64,000 nt of DNA from assembly GCA_018697195.1 (NCBI GenBank), contig CM031864.1, positions 21,389,943 through 21,453,942 of the forward strand, written 5' to 3'. The DNA comes from Certhia americana. Its lineage: Eukaryota > Chordata > Aves > Passeriformes > Certhiidae. Shown here one piece after another: positions 26,571 through 38,600 of this stretch. The position numbers and the translations under genes were made by a program. The notes under the pieces are model-generated. The model saw only the letters and a program-made list of their open reading frames with translations. It was not told where the DNA came from and made no database searches. Positions within the stretch are counted from its first letter, which is position 1. Each line of letters begins with the position of its first letter.

Positions 26571-28049
26571 GTGATGAAGGAAGAATATTCTTTATGTGAC
26601 TTCTGCATAAATGTTTTCATTTTTATTTTGCAATTTTGTGGGGGAAATAAAAGAAATGCAGAAGGTTTTGGACATTTTCGGCCATTATATGCACAAAGTT
26701 TACTCATTGCTCCAGTGATCTAATTTCCCAGTATTTAACAGATTCAAAAAAAACCCAAACACAATTTCTTAAAAATAATACAGCACACAGAAAACAAATA
26801 TAGGCAATGTATTATCAATTCAGAAATTTACTTCACATTTCTCATATTAGCATCTCATCTTTGCATTTTTAACTGTTCAAGAAAAACTACAGGAAATTCT
26901 TGTGACATAAAATTCTTTTTTCTGCTGAACCAAAGGTATATATTATGCCCTGTATTCCCTGCTAGTCAAATTAGACAAAGGAGCATTCCCAAGACCACAG
27001 GAATCAACAGCAGAGCTATTCTGAGGGGAATATTTCAGTCAAACAGAGAGAAAAGGAGAGATGCAGAGAAGAGATCTCTTCCCACATTCTTTACTTTTGC
27101 ATACCAGTAGACACAAGAAACAAAAAATGCTCTGAGCAACTGGATGCTGACAATAAAATGACATCTACAAAATTTCTCTCCCTCTTCTGTGATCATGCAG
27201 TTGTTCTGTCAAAAGGACATTCTGTAATGGACAGGAAAGAATTTTCCACTTAAAACCCCTGTTAGGCCTTTCAAATTTTAGTGTTATCAAAGAGAAATGA
27301 CTGAAAACATTTCTCTGCATACACAAGAAGTTTTAATTCTTATGTGGCAGAGCAATCCACTCTTTGAGCACCCACTTGAAATGACAATGCCACTTGCTTT
27401 GCCTCACCATTGTATTCATTGCCTACTAGAAGCTCGCTATGTTTTGTGACTTCATCCTAGACTAACTCACTGTACTATGAGTGACCTCCATTTTTTAATC
27501 AATGTTATCAAATTAGGAAGCAACTCAGGGAAGAGAAGGAAACGCATTGTTATATTTACTGCATGTTTGCCCATGTTGTTGCTTGCCTATGTTATTTTGA
27601 GCATTACCTATTTAAAGAAGTTGCATGATATATAGAAGACAGCAGGTAGAGTGATTGACTGAGAGTTCAGATGTTAAATTGCCACAGAGCTGTGGAAAGG
27701 ATAAAAATATTCTTCTACCTCAATTCATTCCATAGAAAACATCCTCTCAGATCTTGCATCCTTATCATTTTTTACACTAAAAGTTTTCAAAGTGAAAAGA
27801 AGGAATAAAGGGTAGTGTTTAAAAATAAAAATACACATTTTCAAAGCTACATTTTCTTCTAACTTTTCTAAAGAGTATAATGTTGAAGGAGAAAAAGCCT
27901 GCTTGCTCTCAGTTAGGTTTACTAAATCAGTCATGAAGGCAGCTGATCTAAAATGCATCAGCTGTCACCTCCTCAGTCTCAGTTTGACAGTTCAATACCT
28001 CCTCATCTTCTGAGAATGGCAGTGCTGAGACCTGAGTAAACCATGTCTG

Positions 28050-28250
28050 TATGCAAACTGTCACTGATTTTGTGGCATATCATCAGGCCTGATCTCCACG
28101 GCTGCAGTGACAACAGAGAACACTACGGCCAATCATCACCAGAGTTAAAATTAATGTATGGGTCCCCACATTCAGCAATAGGCGAGGCAAGCCCCACGAG
28201 CAATGGGCAGTTGATGAACTATATAATTACAGCAAGATAATCTTACCCCT
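28050..28250. promoter_or_regulatory. Candidate conserved non-coding element
   Basis: About 200 bases of complex, non-repetitive sequence retaining CpGs (near 28099, 28128, 28182 and 28198) and containing CCAAT-type and TAAT-type words. The plus strand is open for 65 codons here, but the translation has no recognisable domain. An enhancer is my preferred reading; a short exon cannot be excluded. Confidence 0.22.
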
Positions 28251-31037
28251 GCAGAGAATGGAAATGTATGTCATAAATTAAAGGTATATTTCTACATATT
28301 TATATTTTTCCCCTCAGCATTTCTTCAGACCAAATAAGACATAAAAATGCTGGTATAGCCTGGTTAAATTCAGGTAGCAAAATAAAATATCATTCGGGGC
28401 CATGAAAGGACAATCTAAGGCACATTCTCAAGCAGTGACAGAGTCACACTCACAGTGGTTAAAAAAGTTGCACGTGCTCATTGCTGCAGCCCAGCAGCCC
28501 GTGGCACTTTGGAATGCTGCTCTGTGCCCTGCTGGCCCTGGCAGGACCATAGCCCAGTGCTCCCAGCAGTGCAGGGCACACACGGCCAGGGGCAGCCAGC
28601 AACATCCCCACTGAGCCCCCAGGCCTAAACTCAGCATCTTCAGAGCTGTTTAACACCTAAAAAATGCACTCAATAAATAAATAAGGGGCTAAAACTGATT
28701 ATTATTCAGACTCCTCATTATTTGTAGTATTACAACATGAACTATGTTTGTCCAGTCCAGCATAGTTTGGCTTGCAGTAATAAAATAAAATCTCACATAC
28801 TCACGCGTGATTTTATTCAAGTTGAAACCTCCTAACCTATTTCAAGTTGCCTAATCTAAAAGTGCTAAAATCTTAATTCTCCACTACTATTAGAGTGCCT
28901 ATAACCTTTCACTAACCTATCAAGGGGCAGACTTGGTGATCTTAGAGGTGTTTGCCAACCAAACCAGGTGTCAGATATGAATAAATTCTCTGAACACACT
29001 AACTTTAAGGGGTTTTAGTTGAAGTAATCATAGAAAGCAACATGACATCAAGACCTTATCAAGAAGAAAACTACTAGACATATTTCTGTTCTGGAAAAAC
29101 TCTGAGGACGAGTATCTCTGTTGGCATATCCCAAATACTCAAAAGCCACCAATGAAGTATGAGGCATTCAACAGGACCATCACACTTAGCTTTAGGACCT
29201 AGTGTTAATAATTTTATTTATCTTTTCACCAGGATCATAAAACCCCTTAGAGAATGTCACAAGTTATGCAACCTTTGTCATTCTTTTTCCAGCCATCAAT
29301 CATATTGGGAATATCCAGCCTGAAGGAAGTTTGATCTCCTATATTTATAAATAATGCTGGTGATCCACTAGGTCTCTACATTAAGGGTTTTGTGAAAAAA
29401 GTGTGCATCTCATTAATTTATCCTAGGCAGCAAAAAATTTCAAATAAAATATTGCGTATTTCTAGACTAAATTTAAAAAAACCCTTTAATTGTCTTTATC
29501 AAGAGGGAAAGCTATGTTTGTAAATCAGTTTTCCTTTACACTGCGTCACTTGGTACATATCTGGCAAAAGTAAAATTTTGCTATGAAAATACTGCAGTTC
29601 TTCCTGTTTAAATGGAGGGATTTGAAATAGTCACATCAGGGTCCATTACACGCTTCAAATTAAGCAAGTTTTGCTTAATTTATGTTTCCTTTTCATGGTA
29701 GATGTATTTTGCCAGAAAGTGACATGTTTAAAATTATATTTAACCTTTTCCTTCCTACAGCCTTTTGAAGGAGAAATTTTGAGCATCACTCAAACTGACT
29801 AGTTCTGTGAGTTAATAAAAGTCACAGGTAACAAAGCCTCCTTATGTCACCATGATGAAGAGAACTGCAATAAAGGTCAGATTTTATGAAATTATTTCTT
29901 TTACATAAGCAGTTTCAAGGTACTTACATCTATCTTAGTGTAAGAACTACGTTGAAGAAACCTGACAGAACAGTAAAAGGTGTTGTACTCTTCACAGAGC
30001 TCTCTGTTGAAGATAGAACATTTCAGATTATCTGAGAAAAGTTCTCACTAATGTTTTTTATATTTTATGTCCACTAGTCTTGTGACTTGTATATAAACAG
30101 CCGCTAAAGTTCTTGCAGAAACCAAACCTCAGCTAAGCAATCTTTTAGCTAAAAACCTTACTCATTTCTTGACAATGATTTGTGCATGACTCTTATTGGC
30201 TTAATCGGTATATGAAAATATAAATTTAAAAAAGAAATCATCAGGAGTAAATATAGATGTAGTTAAGCCCCCAAGCCTCATCTTCAAGAAGTGAGCATAT
30301 GTTTTAGAGCCCCTTATGATCTAAAGTTACAGCAAGGACAAAGTGTGCATGGTCTTGAACATTGCCTAGACATTTGAATGCCACGGTTGTATTCAATCCC
30401 ATTTGCCAAACATCATTATTGCCTCATAGACAAATAAATTAAATAAATAAGCAGGTTATAGCTCCAGAGCTTTCTCAATTTTGTCTTTGTACAGTGAATT
30501 GTGATAGGAAAGATATTTCTCTTAAGGTTAGAAATTCTGTAGTGGCTAGAACTTGATCCAAAACAACTCCTACTCGTTAGGATGTGCCCACATAATTCAT
30601 TTGGAGTACCACTTCATACCGCCACTTGGGGATTACGAGGTCACTCCTAACTGAAAAAATATTTCATATCATGTCATCTCACTGCCATATTTCTCTACAG
30701 TAGCCTTCTCCACTGGCCAATCAATAATAAAAGCAGACAGAGAACCCCAGACTTGAGCAAATATTTGAGCTTTGCTAAATTTCCATTCCCTTATGGGTTG
30801 GGTAATTTTCCATTACAGGCAAGCAAGGATCCTGAGCGCCCCAACACTGCTCTCCCAGCAGGGACCACTCTGAGCCATGCAGGGGCTGCTGCTCCCCTGG
30901 TTCCCCCAACCCTCCCACCCCACTCCACATCTCATTTTTACTGGGTTTCCAGACACATTACCCCAAACGTGATACTTTCTTCACCACATAGGCTGTGCAC
31001 TGTTGCAGCCTGTATTTATTTCATTTAACTGGCTTAT
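28251..31037. other. Gene-free stretch with two GC-richer patches
   Basis: About 28460-28630 and about 30820-30960 are GC-richer, CAG/CCC-rich and CpG-poor, and match no element I can name; the second ends just upstream of the solo LTR. Short AAAT repeats lie near 28673-28684 and 30430-30450. No exon or RNA gene was seen. Confidence 0.45.
29657..29681. repeat. Perfect 11-base inverted repeat
   Basis: AAATTAAGCAA at 29657-29667 and its exact complement at 29671-29681 are separated by three bases. It could form a cruciform, but it is AT-rich with a tiny loop and nothing around it suggests a microRNA or transposon end. Confidence 0.85.
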
Positions 31038-31682
31038 TGTTAAAGTTTCAATGTGAATGGTTTGTTCTTATGTTCTCCCTGAGTTGCTTTAGTCCTGAAG
31101 TTGTATTCTCCCCTAAGTTACCTTGTATGGTATTTCCTTACCCCTTGTTCCACCCCCTTCCCTATCAATCACTGTTACCCTGCCCCTTGTTCTGGCACCT
31201 TCCATGTCACTCCAACCCTGAACCAATCCTTTGAGTGTACCTCTCCCTGGGCGTTCCTGAGTGTTCCCTAAACCTCGAGGCTCCATTGGAGCATGTGCCC
31301 TACCCTCTCCTCCCACTTGCCCCAGGTGGCCCCAAAGAAATGCTGTAACCCCTTCACTCTGCCCTGCTGATCCTTCACTGGCTTGTGTTTGGTACCCACC
31401 CCTTGCTCTGGTGCTGTATAAAATCCTGAGCACAAGGGTGCTTGGGGCTCTCTTGTTCCTGACCCTTTCAACCTTTGCAAACCTCCTGTTGGAACCTCGG
31501 AACTGAAAAACCTCCTTCTCCTTTACCCAGCCCTGACTGTGGTGAGAGCCCTTCCACTGCAGAGCAAGTGGCTCTGAAGGTTCAGCTGTGGGCAGGAACC
31601 CCACACTGCAGGTGTTCCCACAGCTGGCACAGTGCTGGTGTTCCCTGAGCTAGCCCAGGCTCTGGTGGGCTGCGTCAGTGCA
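31038..31682 (+). mobile_element. Solo LTR of an endogenous retrovirus, approximate ends
   Basis: The block opens with TGTTAAAG and passes through a pyrimidine-rich U3 containing a CCAAT box (31223-31227) and its inverse (31285-31289). A TATA box follows at 31417-31423, then an R-like start (GGGCTCTCTTGTTCCTGACC near 31447). This order and the wording of the TATA-to-R segment resemble songbird endogenous-retrovirus LTRs. The 3' end at about 31682 is a guess: I see no target-site duplication and no intact AATAAA, only TTTGCAAACCTCCTG where the signal is expected. No primer-binding site, gag, pol or env follows, so this is a solo LTR left by recombination. Antisense open frames of up to 163 codons inside it reflect its GC richness and are not genes. 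Confidence 0.65.
31417..31423 (+). promoter_or_regulatory. TATA box of the solo LTR
   Basis: TATAAAA sits about 190 bases downstream of the CCAAT box and about 25-30 bases upstream of the R-like GGGCTCTC segment, the normal spacing for an LTR promoter. Whether it is active today cannot be judged from sequence. Confidence 0.6.
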
Positions 31683-34600
31683 GGTTGGGCAGGAGACAAA
31701 GAAACAGACTCAAGGTAGTGGAAAATACTTCTGAAAGTAAAAGGAGTATTGACATGCATGTCTCAGAAGAGTTGGGTTAAGATAAAGCAGGTTAATCTTT
31801 TTACTTGAGTTTGATTTGAAATTAAGTAGGTTGGGAAAACACAAACTGGTTAGAAGCACGTGTAAGCAAGTGTCTGTATTTTGGAAGTGTTTTTATCCCA
31901 TTCCTAGGGGAAATAACTGCCAAGGCAATTGCTCTCTGAGCACTACAATATCCATTTCTGGTTGAGTTACTGCCCTTTGGCTGTTAGCTGTTCTTGACTT
32001 ATGTACCCATACACTGATACACCTTCTCTCTTTCCTTGTTTTTTTTCCTCAAACAAGAAACATTTTTTCATAGTATAGCAAGGCAATTGATGGAGCCTAC
32101 AAAAGTACTAAATCTGCCATAATAATGACAACAAAAAGAGCCAAATGCGCAAGCTTAAAATTTCTTTCCTCTGTTAAAGTATCCTCAGTGTTTGGGAGTG
32201 GGAAAGAAGAAAATGTCTGACAAACTACTATAAATCTTATTTTACACCAGCGTGACGAGACTCAGATATGTTTTACATTAATTCCATACCAGTTATTAAA
32301 AGATTAATGATTTCTTAATAGTTAGTTTACTATAAAGCAAATCAGTGGTCTGTTTAACACACTTCTTGCAGACCCAGTAGTCCTAAATTATGTTAACACT
32401 TTTTACTGGCCTTGAGGAGCACTATTTACTACACAATACTTCTGTATGGTTGTTATGTATGTAGAGTTGTTGATAATTTAAAATTTTTTTATCAAACAGT
32501 ATAAGTAATGGACCGTTTTTACAGAATTTAAACACCTCTCAGACACCACTAAAATGTTTTCTCCACATTTTATCTGCTCTTCTGGCTCCTTCTGCTGTGC
32601 TAGATCCTTTTGCATCTGTTCAGATCTCCTTCAAATTAACAAATGCTCTTCTGACACTAAAATGATAGTTTCCTTCTATCTCCTTCTTAAGGTTGAAAAC
32701 AACAGGCCTAGAACAGAACCTCACCTTTTGCTTTCTAAAATGGGTACAAGAATCACAAATGCAACCACCACTGTATAGAGAAAAGAGAGACTCTACAATT
32801 ACAGAAAATAGAAAAAAAAAATCACAGCCACTGACTTTTACCAGGCCTAAAGTACAGTGTTTCCTTGTCACAGCTGTTTTGGATAGCTTGTGATGACTGG
32901 ACATTGCATAGGTATCTTTTATTGTTGTGAACATTTGCCAGAGCTAAATAGTTTAGGTCACTGAAGTAAGAGTGTTCCAGGCATGTCACAACTTCACTTA
33001 ATTTTCAGACACAAACAGCTTTGGAAATTATCACACCATCTATAGAATGAAAAGATAATTACATGGTAATGAAAAGAACTTAAATGCAGTAGCTTGAAGG
33101 TATGTAACAAGGAATTATTTTCTTATGCCTCATCTGATTAGAAAATTACCACTTGCAGCAGCTGTACAATTGTGACAGATATCATCTCCATGGTGTTCAG
33201 ACACAGAGAAACCCAAAAAGTGTTCAGCTGAATTTCTGGCATATGACAGTTTCTCCTGCAAAGCCTGCATAATATTTTCAGAGCTGCAAGTAGAAGGAAT
33301 CCCCTAGTATAAAAAATAGGTGCACATACAGAGTTATCAACACTTGGCATTCACAGTGCAATGGGTGGAGTGTTCTTTGCTACAAAAGGAACATCACATC
33401 TCCCAGCTCTTTGCACCAGTTCTTTCTGCAGGCTGGCAGGTGGATCTGCTGTGGGAAAACTCATGTACCACCTCAGACTCACAGAGCCCAGCTACAGCTC
33501 TGCTTCTCAGGAGCAGGACCACTGTCTTCCTTTTTTTGTCAATTTCAAACCAGATTTATCAAGCTACTGCATTGTAGCGATGCTGCTTACACCTCTCCTT
33601 TATAGCAATACCTTATTTAATTTCTGTGTTTTTCCTGGGTTTTATTAGCAACCAGTCACTTACTAGATACTTCTTATTTTGCAGATGCTTTAGTGAATTT
33701 ATTCTGCTTCTGTTCAAAGAGCCTACTCAAAGTTTTAGGAATAACAAGTAAATAAATTGTAGCATGTGCATTTATGTACTTAAAAAGGCAGTTTAAAAAT
33801 ACAGATTAGAAAATATGTTTGGAAGATAAGCTTTCGGTTCTGTGAGAGAATTTAATACAGGAAAATATTTTAGAGAGGAATAGGACTTAAGGAAAAAAAA
33901 GTGAATGAAGTACATGATAGCAACATATTCTTCGACAGCCTGATAGGTTTCATTCAAAGCAATGCTCCTCTCATTGAGAACTCTACAGGGACATTTTTGA
34001 ATGCGTTGTGAATATCATTGCATGCTCTCAGCTGAATGCAAATGTTTATGTTTTTACTAGTGCCAATAACAAATTTTTGCCATAGAACTTTACCAAATGG
34101 ACCTATTTCTTTATAATTATGTGCTATCATTTTCTGTTTTGTCTTTAATTTTTCATAAGAGAAGCAGCAGTGAATCTATCTGTAGTTTTTTCTTTACAGA
34201 TTTCTCAGTGGATCTAGATTTCAACCTTCACAGAACAATTGTTTGGAATACCAAGTGCCTTGCTCTTCAAATAATTCTTGAACAATTGCAGGTGCTATTT
34301 ACAGACATGTAGCTAATTGTAAAATTTAGATTTTAATTAGACTTTGAAACCAGCTTATTAAATAACTAATAAATACCAACAAATCAAAAGCTGCTCAAGA
34401 GTTTTGTGGTGGAAAACATCACTGTGATTGTAAGTCCTTCTCCAAGCAAGCATGTGATAATTGGAGCCATGGTTTGGGTTACTGTGTGGGAGTGGACACG
34501 ACTCCACGTGAGACCCTACCAGGAGTGAGGAGCTTGCATGCTTCTCATCAGCTATCATTGTATTTACACATAGCAGAAGGACACAGGGGTCTTTGCACAA

Positions 34601-35839
34601 AAAAAATAAACCAGGAAAGTCAGAGGTCCACTTCCAACCTCTGTGCTCCTAGCCCATGAGGAACAACACAGCATAACTTTGTTTTAACAAGCTACTACAA
34701 TGTCAGAAGTCTTCAAAGCTACAATTAATTGAAACCAATTGCAACACTAGGATCAGTTGCATCTTTGTCCAGATCCATCTTCTCCCATACTTCATGTAAT
34801 AAATGAAGACTATGCCTCCAGTGTTTTTGTTCATCTATCACCATGTCAATGATTATTACAGCGTTACAAACAAAACAACAGAAAAGCTTAATTTCAAGGA
34901 AAATTTATGGTGAGTGAAACACATTTAAACTTGACTAGATGAGAGTAACCAAATAAATCTGTTGTTTGTTCAAACAAAATTTTTTGCAAAAAAGCAAGTT
35001 TAAAATTTCACTGCTGAAGTATTGAAGTAAAAATACCAGTGGAGGAAGGAATAAACACTGGTTAATACGACCAAAATTGGATACATGAGCTAGATAAAAA
35101 GACTATCATGCAGGCTACCCAGCTGTCATCATAATTTAGTTCTCTATAGTGTGACCTTCAATACTGTCCAAGCTAATTCTATATGCCTACAATGTCTTAA
35201 ATGCTCTGCAATTTAAAAGCAATAAGCTTAACATAACCTCAACTTTAAGAATAGTAGTCTGGGGGAAAAAGAAAAGCACCACAAACAATCTGAAAGCTAA
35301 TACTGAATCAAGCAGGGTCACTGTCCCGTAAAGACAGGAAAACTGCAACAATAAAAATATATTTTTTTATCTTTAGCTAATAGTTCTGATTTATTTTTTC
35401 CTGCTTGAATACTAAACTAAAATTAATTACCAGCATGGTGATGAACTGGTGCCAAATACAGAGAAGTGCCTGAAATAGGAATCTGTGACCTCAGAGTGCA
35501 GAGGATACCCACCCCACTGCCACAGTTCAGCACCTCCACGTGTTTTGGCCCACTCTCATGTGGAACTTGGTCACTCACACACCCTGCCTGCACCCTCCCT
35601 TTGCTCCAGCAAGAACACGGGCAAAGCTGTGCGAGCGCTATTTTCTGTAATTTCATCTAAGACTGTTGCAAAAGCAAGTGGCATGACAGGATCAGGAGGG
35701 CCCCATCACACAGGACAACCACAGCACCACAGACCTCTGCAATGGAGGATGAGCACCTGGCACAGAACATCTGTGCCAATAATGCAGCTGTCAGTCATTG
35801 CATGAGCTGCCAAACAACTACGTGCCATTTTGCCAGGTA
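31683..35839. other. Gene-free stretch
   Basis: No exon, RNA gene or named repeat was recognised. A GC-richer patch lies at about 35470-35780. The stretch at about 32550-32730 has a faint CR1-like flavour but was not accepted. Confidence 0.5.
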
Positions 35840-36150
35840 GCATAATGCAGTGGCAATAAAGACCAATTTGTACCAGAATTAATTAATAAATGCTGTCAGC
35901 TATTACCCTAATTGAGAGGCATTTATTCTTATTTAAATTGTGACAAATATTCAGCTCATAAGATGGATGAAGAAGGTTTAAGAAAAAAATGGGGAAAAAA
36001 ATGAAAGATTGCAACAGCTGCACAGGATGTCCAAGTGCAGCAACACATTCACTGCGTATTTCTCTGTGTAAGATTCAACCTGCAGCCTCGCTTTAAGTTT
36101 AATAATTTGTCAGCTATTTGCCAGAATTGAACAATGTCTCAGTCAAGATC
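35840..36150. promoter_or_regulatory. Candidate conserved non-coding element pair
   Basis: Two neighbouring segments (about 35840-35985 and 36020-36150) read as complex non-repetitive DNA. The first is rich in AATTAATTAAT-type homeodomain words followed by a long mixed segment; the second keeps CpGs near 36054 and 36089. A purine-rich linker separates them. There is no sustained open frame. This is one of the more enhancer-like parts of the window, by inference only. Confidence 0.25.
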
Positions 36151-36260
36151 TTGAATCTCTACAGGACTAAGCAACTACAAAAATACTTTTGTGCAAGGAC
36201 CAAGGAAATAGTGCATCATCTTTTGCAATCAATGAACCTACATAGCTTAATGCTTTGTTT

Positions 36261-36279
36261 GGGGGGGGGGTGGGGGGGG
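36261..36279 (+). repeat. Long G run, interrupted once
   Basis: Ten G, one T, then eight G. A run this long can supply four stacked G blocks and form an intramolecular G-quadruplex, or multimers; it is also a site where sequencing and assembly often err. Confidence 0.9.
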
Positions 36280-38479
36280 ATGGTCTTAAATCTAACTGCA
36301 AATGCTCTTGAGCAGAAAATCTCTGAGGGATGAGGAACAAAGAACTTCAGGCCACCAGGATTTTCTTTGTAAGCTTTCTATGCTGCACATTTTGTAAGTT
36401 CTCTATAGCATAAAATGAAAGGCAGAAAAGTTGAGTGGGAGAAATCTTTTAGACAGCTCAAGAACCACATTATTTATTTTTCTTCTGTACTGTTCAGACA
36501 CTGACCTGCCTTAGGGATGCAGTGCAATAGGGAAACACAGAAAGGTAGCTGTGGGTTGTAGGAGGTCCTGGATGGCTTCAGCAAGATTGATACTTACAGG
36601 GCTCTAGAAAGAACAGAGGAATCTTAGACAAATACAAACTATATACAAGTATACATATACAAGTAGATTTCTTCTGTTGTCTTTCATCATGGACATGAAA
36701 AGGTTCAGCCTGAACCTTGTTCCATTTTGAAAATTCCTTACTGTTCTTGAGATCATGAAAGACTTACTTTAACTCTGCTGAGTGCAGTGAAGTAGGAGAA
36801 GCAGGTGTAAGGGATATTCCATCTAGAACGATGTCATTTTGAAAAGAAATTTTCCTGTTTTTAAGACTGAGTTATTTGTAATTACTTTTTAGACTGTCAG
36901 TGAGCTTTAAAAGGTGATGATCCATATATTAAAACTTTAACGACTTAATATATGCAATGATAATGGATCCAACGGTACAATAATGTACTATTGAATGGAT
37001 AACTACACATTTATAATGGGCAGGGTGAGGCTTATGGTCTATGATATGGATTATTAGGCTTATTCTGATATTTACAGAATAGATTTTAACAAAATACACA
37101 ACAGGTTCATGCTGCATACAGCTTCCACAGGGGAGCAAGGGAACACAGTGGACACCATCATCACCCTCACAGTTGTCCTCCTTTTTCCAGCACCCACAAG
37201 AACCCTTTCAGAGGTCTATCAGTAAGAACAAAATGCAGCAGTGCCCAATATCATTGCTCCCAAACCTTCCCACGTATAATTAAATGGTGATGCATCATGT
37301 AACATACTTCATTCAAACATAACCCCACTTAGAGAAACATCCTGTGAATCACAAGATTCATTATTTCCCACAAAAGATATGTTCCTCAAAACTTCTGTAC
37401 TTGGAAACTCCGTAGGTAAATTTGCCAAATCTCCATTTCAGGAGGTCACAACGTTTATTAAAGCTTGCCTTATTTTTCTTTCTATAATGTAGTAATCAAG
37501 CAAAGAAATGTTTCAAACACATGAAATAAAATTCAACCCTCATTGCAGAACTGGCCTCGATGTGTAAGATGCGTTTAAAGCCCCATTTTATTGCATCTCT
37601 GAAAGGGGAAAACAGACAAATATAAGAAAATCTAGACATTTCCTACTAATGTCATCTGTCATTCATAGAAATTGCCTTCCTATATTTATCTGTTTTGCTT
37701 CCTGTGAGCTCAAGAAAATAGGAAATTCATAGGAAAGATCAAACATAGAACAACACAGGCTTTTATTTCATCTATAGAAAAACCAGCCACATAGTGAAGG
37801 ACAAAAAAAAAGCCATTTTATTTATTAAAAATGCCCATACTAAACAAGGTTAGCTGATAGGACAAACTCAAAAGGTCTAAGAAAGTTGCTGCATCTGTTT
37901 CATGCACATAATATATTCATTTGTGAGAAGATAAAGACAGCCTGATTTTAAAAACTGAATTATTTTTGCATCTATGTTTGTAAAGAAAGGATCAACAGCA
38001 GTTTTCTACCATCTTGGAATTAATCACACTGCTATATAAATCATCTATATTTTAAGAACGCCAAAAGTGCCATTTCAGAAAAGCTAAATAATGTATGAAA
38101 TTGAAAAATGTCATTCTTTTAATATCTCTCCTTGCAAAAAAAAAAAAAACCAAGCCTGCAATTACAACTATGATAAGTGATTGTAGCCTTCTTTTAAAGC
38201 ATTACAGAAGTTGTCATTGTTTAGTTAAGCAATTCAGATTCAGAAAACATGACCTACCATATCCTGAGGGAGAGACCTATCGTAGCAGTAAGCAATACAT
38301 CTCTACACACTTGTAATTCAGAGGCACTGAGGCAAAAACTGTCAAAACATTACTAAAGTCGACAAGGATGTATGGTTCATTAGTCTAGGAACTGATGTGT
38401 TATGGACCTCTTTGTGATCAGCCTGATAATTTAAATCAAGTTACAAGTTTATGTAAATCTACTAGAATTCTATTATTAA
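36280..38479. other. Gene-free stretch
   Basis: AT-rich unique DNA with an A run at 38136-38149. The part at about 37550-37690 has a mildly enhancer-like texture. No exon, RNA gene or interspersed repeat was recognised. Confidence 0.5.
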
Positions 38480-38600
38480 ATTTCAGATCATGCCTTCAAC
38501 AAAGGCGCTCATAATTGCAGAGATTTATCAGGGCCATTTCACAAGGCCCCCGATCATGCCAACTTAATCAATAATCAATTTATAAAATATCATTGCCTTA
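38480..38600. promoter_or_regulatory. Best candidate conserved non-coding element
   Basis: A compact island keeps CpGs (near 38506 and 38551), carries a GGGCC/GGCCC inverted repeat around 38531-38549, and ends in a double AATCAAT word at 38566-38580, the type of site bound by ONECUT or PBX/homeodomain factors. It has no repeat character and no meaningful open frame. In texture it closely resembles deeply conserved vertebrate enhancers, but conservation cannot be tested here. Confidence 0.3.

Larger units (their letters stand above)
23421..28049. other. Gene-free stretch
   Basis: Apart from the candidate elements listed separately (25190-25300 and 26310-26570) and a short (TA)n at about 26200-26213, I see no exon, RNA gene or interspersed repeat. 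Confidence 0.45.

Noticed and set aside
31113..31604. 163-codon minus-strand frame
   Set aside because: It lies antisense within the solo LTR and shows no retroviral or host domain.
32541..32730. CR1-like wording (AACAGGCCTAGAACAGAACC)
   Set aside because: Only one short resemblance; neighbouring CR1 landmarks are absent.
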